DNA of 7,780 nucleotides, taken from Candidatus Martarchaeota archaeon. GTDB taxonomy: Archaea > Micrarchaeota > Micrarchaeia > Micrarchaeales > Micrarchaeaceae. The DNA lies in NCBI GenBank assembly GCA_023485745.1, contig JAMCZL010000031.1, forward strand, positions 1-7,780, written 5' to 3'. The notes beneath the pieces are model-generated. The model was given only the letters and a program-made list of their open reading frames with translations, did not search any database and was not told the origin of the DNA. The position numbers and the translations under genes were made by a program. Below, piece after piece: positions 5,042 to 7,780 of this stretch; positions within the stretch are counted from its first letter, which is position 1, and every line of letters starts with the position of its first letter.

Positions 5042-5971
5042 TTACACGACTACCTTTTCGCCTGGCACCCGCCTGAATACCTGCACATCGCCGACGTGGT
5101 CTGCGGCAGTCATGAACCGTGCAAGGCGCTCTATCCCGAATCCCGCGCCTGCCGACGGCACAAAACCTTTCTTAAGCTGCTCTATGTAGGCATCGTATAT
5201 GCCCAGCTCGAGCTTGTCCCTGCTCATTCTCTTCATTATTCTGCCGTATTCGTATTCGCGCTCGCCTCCTGAAAGGGCTTCCCCGTAGCCCTTTGGATAT
5301 ATCAGGTCGTAGTTGAGGTAGTGCCCCGGCTCTGAATCGTCCTCCCTCTCGTAGAACTCCCTTTTGTGGCACAGCGCCCAGAATGGCTGGTCGTGCGACA
5401 TTGACGCCTTTGACTCCCAGTCCTGCCCGTATTTCGCCTCAAGTTCGTGGGTTGTGTACCTTTTGAATGGCGGCCTGAATTCGAACGGCTCAACCCCGAG
5501 CTCGGAAAACACGCTTGCAGCCCTTGGATCGGCCTTTATCGCTGCGCCGAGCTTTGCGAGAAAGCCTTCCACAACCTTTATGACATCGTCCATTTTCGCG
5601 TCCTTGATCTCGAAATCGAGCTGCGTAAACTCGAAGAGGTGCCGCTTTGTTCCTCCCCTTTCAGGGCGCTCTAGCCTTATGTTCGGCGAGAGTATGAATA
5701 TCTTCTCAAGGTCCTTTACTGCGACCTGCTTGTGCAGTATCATTGAGTTCATTGTGTACAGCCTTTCGCCGCCATATTCTATCTCTGGCGTCTTCACTAT
5801 CGAAGAGCCGGGATCCGGCCCAAGAGGGTCTGTACTTTTTCCGAGAACTACCGGGAGCAGCTGCACGAAGCCGCTGTCATGAAAATAATCGACGGCGAGC
5901 CGTATTATGGCGCTCTCTGCAGTCACTCTCAGCTTTAGCTTTTTGTCCATGCCTTCCATGCAATCACGCAT
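5042..5971 (-). CDS. Archaeal asparagine synthetase (class II aminoacyl-tRNA synthetase paralogue)
   Basis: This is likely an enzyme that activates aspartate with ATP and amidates it to asparagine, known in archaea as AS-AR, a paralogue of AsnRS without a tRNA anticodon-binding domain. Residues from ATG 5971 (309 aa): the protein begins directly with the catalytic core, with no OB-fold domain. TPEIEYGGERLYTM (61-74) resembles the substrate loop of AspRS/AsnRS. Motif 2 is NIRLERPERGGTKRHLFEF (97-115), with the ATP-binding Arg and the RH-x-x-EF end. EALSGGERE (231-239) and motif 3 GAGFGIERLARF (275-286) follow. Length and domain content match AS-AR (roughly 300 aa) rather than full AsnRS or AspRS (over 400 aa). 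The TTG at 6028 was rejected because a TATA box at 5990-5997 makes ATG 5971 leaderless. The gene is divergent from an Lrp/AsnC regulator. The class II core is certain; the asparagine role is a strong but untested inference. Confidence 0.85.
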   Translation of the reverse strand: MRDCMEGMDKKLKLRVTAESAIIRLAVDYFHDSGFVQLLPVVLGKSTDPLGPDPGSSIVKTPEIEYGGERLYTMNSMILHKQVAVKDLEKIFILSPNIRLERPERGGTKRHLFEFTQLDFEIKDAKMDDVIKVVEGFLAKLGAAIKADPRAASVFSELGVEPFEFRPPFKRYTTHELEAKYGQDWESKASMSHDQPFWALCHKREFYEREDDSEPGHYLNYDLIYPKGYGEALSGGEREYEYGRIMKRMSRDKLELGIYDAYIEQLKKGFVPSAGAGFGIERLARFMTAADHVGDVQVFRRVPGEKVVV

Positions 5972-5989
5972 AGATGGTGCATCTTGTGC

Positions 5990-5997
5990 AATAAATA
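5990..5997 (-). promoter_or_regulatory. TATA box of the asparagine synthetase-like gene
   Basis: The minus strand reads TATTTATT, centred about 23 nt before the ATG at 5971. The message would be leaderless or nearly so, which decides the start against the upstream TTG at 6028. Confidence 0.52.
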
Positions 5998-6033
5998 CTT
6001 TTTCTCTTTTTTGCTGGAATTTTTGCAATATTT

Positions 6034-6045
6034 ATAGTAATCTAT
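6034..6045. promoter_or_regulatory. Inverted repeat in the shared promoter, possible Lrp-type operator
   Basis: ATAG-TAAT-CTAT is a small inverted repeat within an A/T-rich tract. It overlaps the start of the TATA box of the regulator gene. Lrp-family proteins favour A/T-rich imperfect palindromes, and many repress their own gene from such a site. The repeat is short (four bases per arm), so this is only a candidate. Confidence 0.3.
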
Positions 6046-6050
6046 TTATA
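6043..6050 (+). promoter_or_regulatory. TATA box of the Lrp/AsnC gene
   Basis: TATTTATA is centred about 26 nt before the ATG at 6073, predicting a leaderless message. No ribosome binding site precedes the ATG, in agreement. Confidence 0.6.
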
Positions 6051-6072
6051 TCTTATTGGAAAAAATACAATT

Positions 6073-6504
6073 ATGGATGCAGTTGACGAGGATATAATAT
6101 ACGCCATAGATTCCGGCAACATAAGGTATTCCAGGATAGCTAAAAAGCTGGGCATACCTCTTTCTACGGTTCATTTCAGGGTAAAGAGGCTTGAGAGGGA
6201 AGGCATAGTAAAAGGCTACAGGGGAGATATAGACTGGAGGAAGGCCGGGCTGGGCCTCAATGCCTTTGTATTTATAAATATAGATGTCAGCCTGCTTAAG
6301 AGGATAGGCAAGACGCAGGACAAACTGCTCAAGGAGCTGCTCGGCATCAAGTATGTTAGGGAGGGGTATGTAGTAACTGGCGACTCTGACATACTCCTCA
6401 GGGTCATGGCAAAGGACACTGCGCATTTCAAAGAAATCCTTCTTAACCATATAGACACGAAGGAGGGCATCGTAAAGACCGACACCATAATGATTTTGGA
6501 GTAG
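6073..6504 (+). CDS. Lrp/AsnC-family transcriptional regulator
   Basis: This is a DNA-binding regulator that usually senses an amino acid through its C-terminal RAM domain and works as a dimer or octamer. The 143 residues have the full family layout. The AsnC-type winged helix-turn-helix covers about 4-50: DEDIIYAID, then RYSRIAKKLG, then the recognition helix around STVHFRVKRLEREGIV, then the wing KGYRGDID. The RAM domain follows (about 62-143) with AFVFINID, VTGDSDILLRV (101-111), where the usual motif is TGxxD, and GIVKTDTIMIL as the last strand. The ATG at 6073 sits about 26 nt after a TATA box. The divergent neighbour is an asparagine synthetase-like gene 101 bp away; the downstream neighbour is the 2-oxoacid dehydrogenase operon, 68 bp on and with its own promoter. 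Both are plausible targets; the ligand is unknown. Confidence 0.94.
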   Translation: MDAVDEDIIYAIDSGNIRYSRIAKKLGIPLSTVHFRVKRLEREGIVKGYRGDIDWRKAGLGLNAFVFINIDVSLLKRIGKTQDKLLKELLGIKYVREGYVVTGDSDILLRVMAKDTAHFKEILLNHIDTKEGIVKTDTIMILE

Positions 6505-6537
6505 GCGGCCAATGCCCTATGCCAAATGCAAATAAGT

Positions 6538-6547
6538 AAATAATTTT
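6538..6547 (+). promoter_or_regulatory. TATA-like element of the 2-oxoacid dehydrogenase operon
   Basis: AAATAATTTT is centred about 30 nt before the ATG at 6573 and follows the regulator's stop by 33 nt, so the operon probably has its own promoter. A start near 6567 would leave a leader of about six nt. Confidence 0.42.
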
Positions 6548-6563
6548 CAATTGATTGTTATGC

Positions 6564-6567
6564 GGTG
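6564..6567 (+). promoter_or_regulatory. GGTG ribosome binding site of the E1 alpha gene
   Basis: GGTG stands five nt before the ATG at 6573 and can pair with the 16S 3' end. It favours this ATG over the in-frame TTG at 6555, whose extension would include GGTG itself. Confidence 0.45.
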
Positions 6568-6572
6568 CTGGA

Positions 6573-7646
6573 ATGATAAAGGAAGCCTTCACTGGTAAAA
6601 TATATTACATGCAGGTGATGGATGAGGAGGGCAATGTCGACCTTTCACTGATGCCTAAGGAACTCGATGACAAAGCCCTGCTGAACATGTACATGCTCAT
6701 GAGCAAGGCCCGCAGCCTTGATGCGAAACTGCTCAGCCTGCAGAGGCAGGGCAGGGCTCTTACCTATGCGCCGCTTGTCGGAGAGGAGGCTACGCAGATA
6801 GGATCCGCCCTCGCATTGCGAAAAGGGGATTTCGTCGTACCGAACTTCAGACAGCATGCAGTATACATGACTATTGGAGTTCCAATAGAGAAGTTTATGG
6901 AGTACTGGAAAGGCTATGAGGAGGGTGACGTAATGCCAGAAGGGGTAAACGCAACCCCGGTTATCGTACCGGTAAGCACGCAGATGCCGCATGCGGCAGG
7001 CATAGCCTATGCGTACAAATACAAGAAGAAAGACGGGGCTGTGCTCACATATGTAGGTGACGGAGGCACCTCGGAAGGGGATTTTTATGAGGCGATAAAC
7101 TTTGCAGGAGTGTTCAAGGCGCCCCTTGTTGCAATAATAGAGAACAACCAGTGGGCGATATCCGTGCCCAGGTCAAGACAGAGCGCGGCGCAGACTCTGG
7201 CTCAGAAGGCAATTGCCGCAGGCATAAATGGGCTCCAAGTTGACGGCAACGACGTGATTGCAGTATACAAGGCCACCAGGGAGGCCCTTGAAAATGCAAA
7301 GGGCGGGCCGACCTTGATAGAATGCATAACCTACAGGCTGAGCATGCACACCACTGCAGACGACCCAGAAAAGTATAGGGATGACAGCGAGGTCGAGAAA
7401 TGGAAGGCAAAGGACCCGATACTTAGGCTGAGGAGATACCTTGAGAAAAAGGGCTTGTGGGACGACGCAAAGGAAAAAGAGATGAACGACAGGCATTCAA
7501 AGGAGATAGACGAAGGCGTGGCGGCTGCGGAGACGTTCAAGCCAGACCCGAAGGCAATGTTCGAGAACATATACAGCTTCATGCCGCAGGTGCTCAAGGA
7601 CGAGGAGGACGAGGCCCTGGCTGCGGGTTTCTGGGAAGGGAAGTAG
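6573..7646 (+). CDS. pdhA: 2-oxoacid dehydrogenase E1 component, alpha subunit (pyruvate or branched-chain type)
   Basis: This is the thiamine diphosphate-binding alpha subunit of the E1 heterotetramer, which decarboxylates a 2-oxoacid and passes the acyl group to lipoyl-E2. From ATG 6573 it has 357 residues, normal for the family. Domain cues in order are YAPLVGEEATQIG (65-77), VVPNFRQHAVYM (88-99, the yR-x-H region), MPHAAGIAYAYK (138-149), and GDGGTSEGDFYEAINFAG (162-179) with NN at 191-192. The last two form the GDG...NN site for Mg2+ and thiamine diphosphate. YRLSMHTTADDP (254-265) is the regulatory-loop region with its conserved histidine. The E1 beta gene follows eight nt later, so the two are co-transcribed and probably co-translated. 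Substrate is unresolved: the Thermoplasma homologue acts on branched-chain 2-oxoacids as well as pyruvate, so the symbol pdhA is by convention only. Confidence 0.93.
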   Translation: MIKEAFTGKIYYMQVMDEEGNVDLSLMPKELDDKALLNMYMLMSKARSLDAKLLSLQRQGRALTYAPLVGEEATQIGSALALRKGDFVVPNFRQHAVYMTIGVPIEKFMEYWKGYEEGDVMPEGVNATPVIVPVSTQMPHAAGIAYAYKYKKKDGAVLTYVGDGGTSEGDFYEAINFAGVFKAPLVAIIENNQWAISVPRSRQSAAQTLAQKAIAAGINGLQVDGNDVIAVYKATREALENAKGGPTLIECITYRLSMHTTADDPEKYRDDSEVEKWKAKDPILRLRRYLEKKGLWDDAKEKEMNDRHSKEIDEGVAAAETFKPDPKAMFENIYSFMPQVLKDEEDEALAAGFWEGK

Positions 7647-7651
7647 GTGAG
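7646..7651 (+). promoter_or_regulatory. Ribosome binding site GGTGAG of the E1 beta gene
   Basis: GGTGAG overlaps the last base of the E1 alpha stop codon and lies three nt before the ATG at 7655. This tight arrangement suggests translational coupling, fitting the equal amounts needed for an alpha2-beta2 enzyme. Confidence 0.6.
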
Positions 7652-7654
7652 AGC

Positions 7655-7780
7655 ATGAACATCAATATGGTGGGCGCTATAAACAATGCGATCGAACTGT
7701 GCATGAACGAGAACAAGGACATGGTCCTGCTCGGAGAGGACATAGCAAAGGATGGAGGGGTGTTCAGGGTAACCGACGGC
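7655..7780 (+). CDS. pdhB: 2-oxoacid dehydrogenase E1 component, beta subunit (partial, 3' end beyond window)
   Basis: Only the first 42 codons are present; the gene continues past the right edge. The visible part reads as the typical E1 beta start: a first helix (VGAINNAIELCMNENKD), then MVLLGEDIAKDGGVFRVTDG. E28 in LLGED is the conserved glutamate that contacts the aminopyrimidine of thiamine diphosphate at the alpha/beta interface. GGVFRVTDG matches the family's GGVFR-x-T-x-G segment. The ATG at 7655 is preferred because it directly follows GGTGAG; a second in-frame ATG (codon 5) lacks such a site. Together with E1 alpha this is the start of an operon that would be expected to continue with lipoyl-E2 and E3, which cannot be seen here. 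Confidence 0.93.
   Translation, partial: MNINMVGAINNAIELCMNENKDMVLLGEDIAKDGGVFRVTDG

Noticed and set aside
5042..5971. Reading this gene as a full AsnRS or AspRS
   Set aside because: There is no N-terminal OB-fold anticodon-binding domain and the protein is about 309 aa, so the tRNA-free paralogue is a better match.
5972..6028. TTG start at 6028 for the asparagine synthetase-like gene
   Set aside because: It would place the TATA box at 5990-5997 inside the coding region, and the extra Lys/Gln-rich residues are not part of the class II core.

Overview
The window is archaeal chromosomal DNA. It holds a histone-fold gene, genes preceded by TATA boxes 20-26 nt upstream of start codons (several apparently leaderless), a few GGTG-type ribosome binding sites, an archaeal-type RNase P RNA, a tRNA without encoded CCA, an Lrp/AsnC regulator and an archaeal asparagine synthetase made from a class II synthetase core. 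Tight gene spacing (tail-to-tail gaps of 5-8 bp), a compact RNase P RNA and the mix of genes (a histone, a Pho84-like phosphate symporter and a thiamine-dependent 2-oxoacid dehydrogenase) fit a small-genome archaeon such as an ARMAN/Micrarchaeota-type lineage from acidic habitats. That placement is inference; no 16S gene is present.

Layout. 1-879 (minus): a small membrane protein followed by pyrF (OMP decarboxylase, cut by the left edge). 911-930: an AT-rich divergent promoter. 948-1181 (plus): rnpB, the RNase P RNA, which no protein-coding reading explains. 1190-1387 (minus): a one-fold archaeal histone, tail-to-tail with rnpB. 1465-2043 (minus): a GNAT acetyltransferase of RimJ/RimL type. 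2107-4098 (plus): a phosphate:H+ symporter of the Pho84/PHS family fused in frame to a PhoU-like (DUF47) domain. 4104-4748 (minus): a SAM-dependent methyltransferase, tail-to-tail with the transporter. 4840-4912 (minus): tRNA-Gly(GCC). 5042-5971 (minus): an archaeal asparagine synthetase-like protein, divergent from 6073-6504 (plus), an Lrp/AsnC regulator. 6573-7646 and 7655-7780 (plus): the E1 alpha and E1 beta (partial) genes of a 2-oxoacid dehydrogenase complex, forming an operon that runs off the right edge.

How the parts relate. The genes are mostly housekeeping: pyrimidine synthesis, tRNA processing and supply, chromatin, phosphate uptake, asparagine synthesis and oxidative decarboxylation of 2-oxoacids. 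Two arrangements stand out. The transporter carries its own PhoU-like domain, a likely built-in phosphate gate. The Lrp/AsnC gene sits back-to-back with the asparagine synthetase-like gene, recalling enterobacterial asnC-asnA although the enzyme here is an archaeal synthetase paralogue. I saw no CRISPR array, insertion sequence or phage gene. There is no stretch over 300 bp without a gene; the longest protein-free stretch (880-1189) is filled by rnpB.
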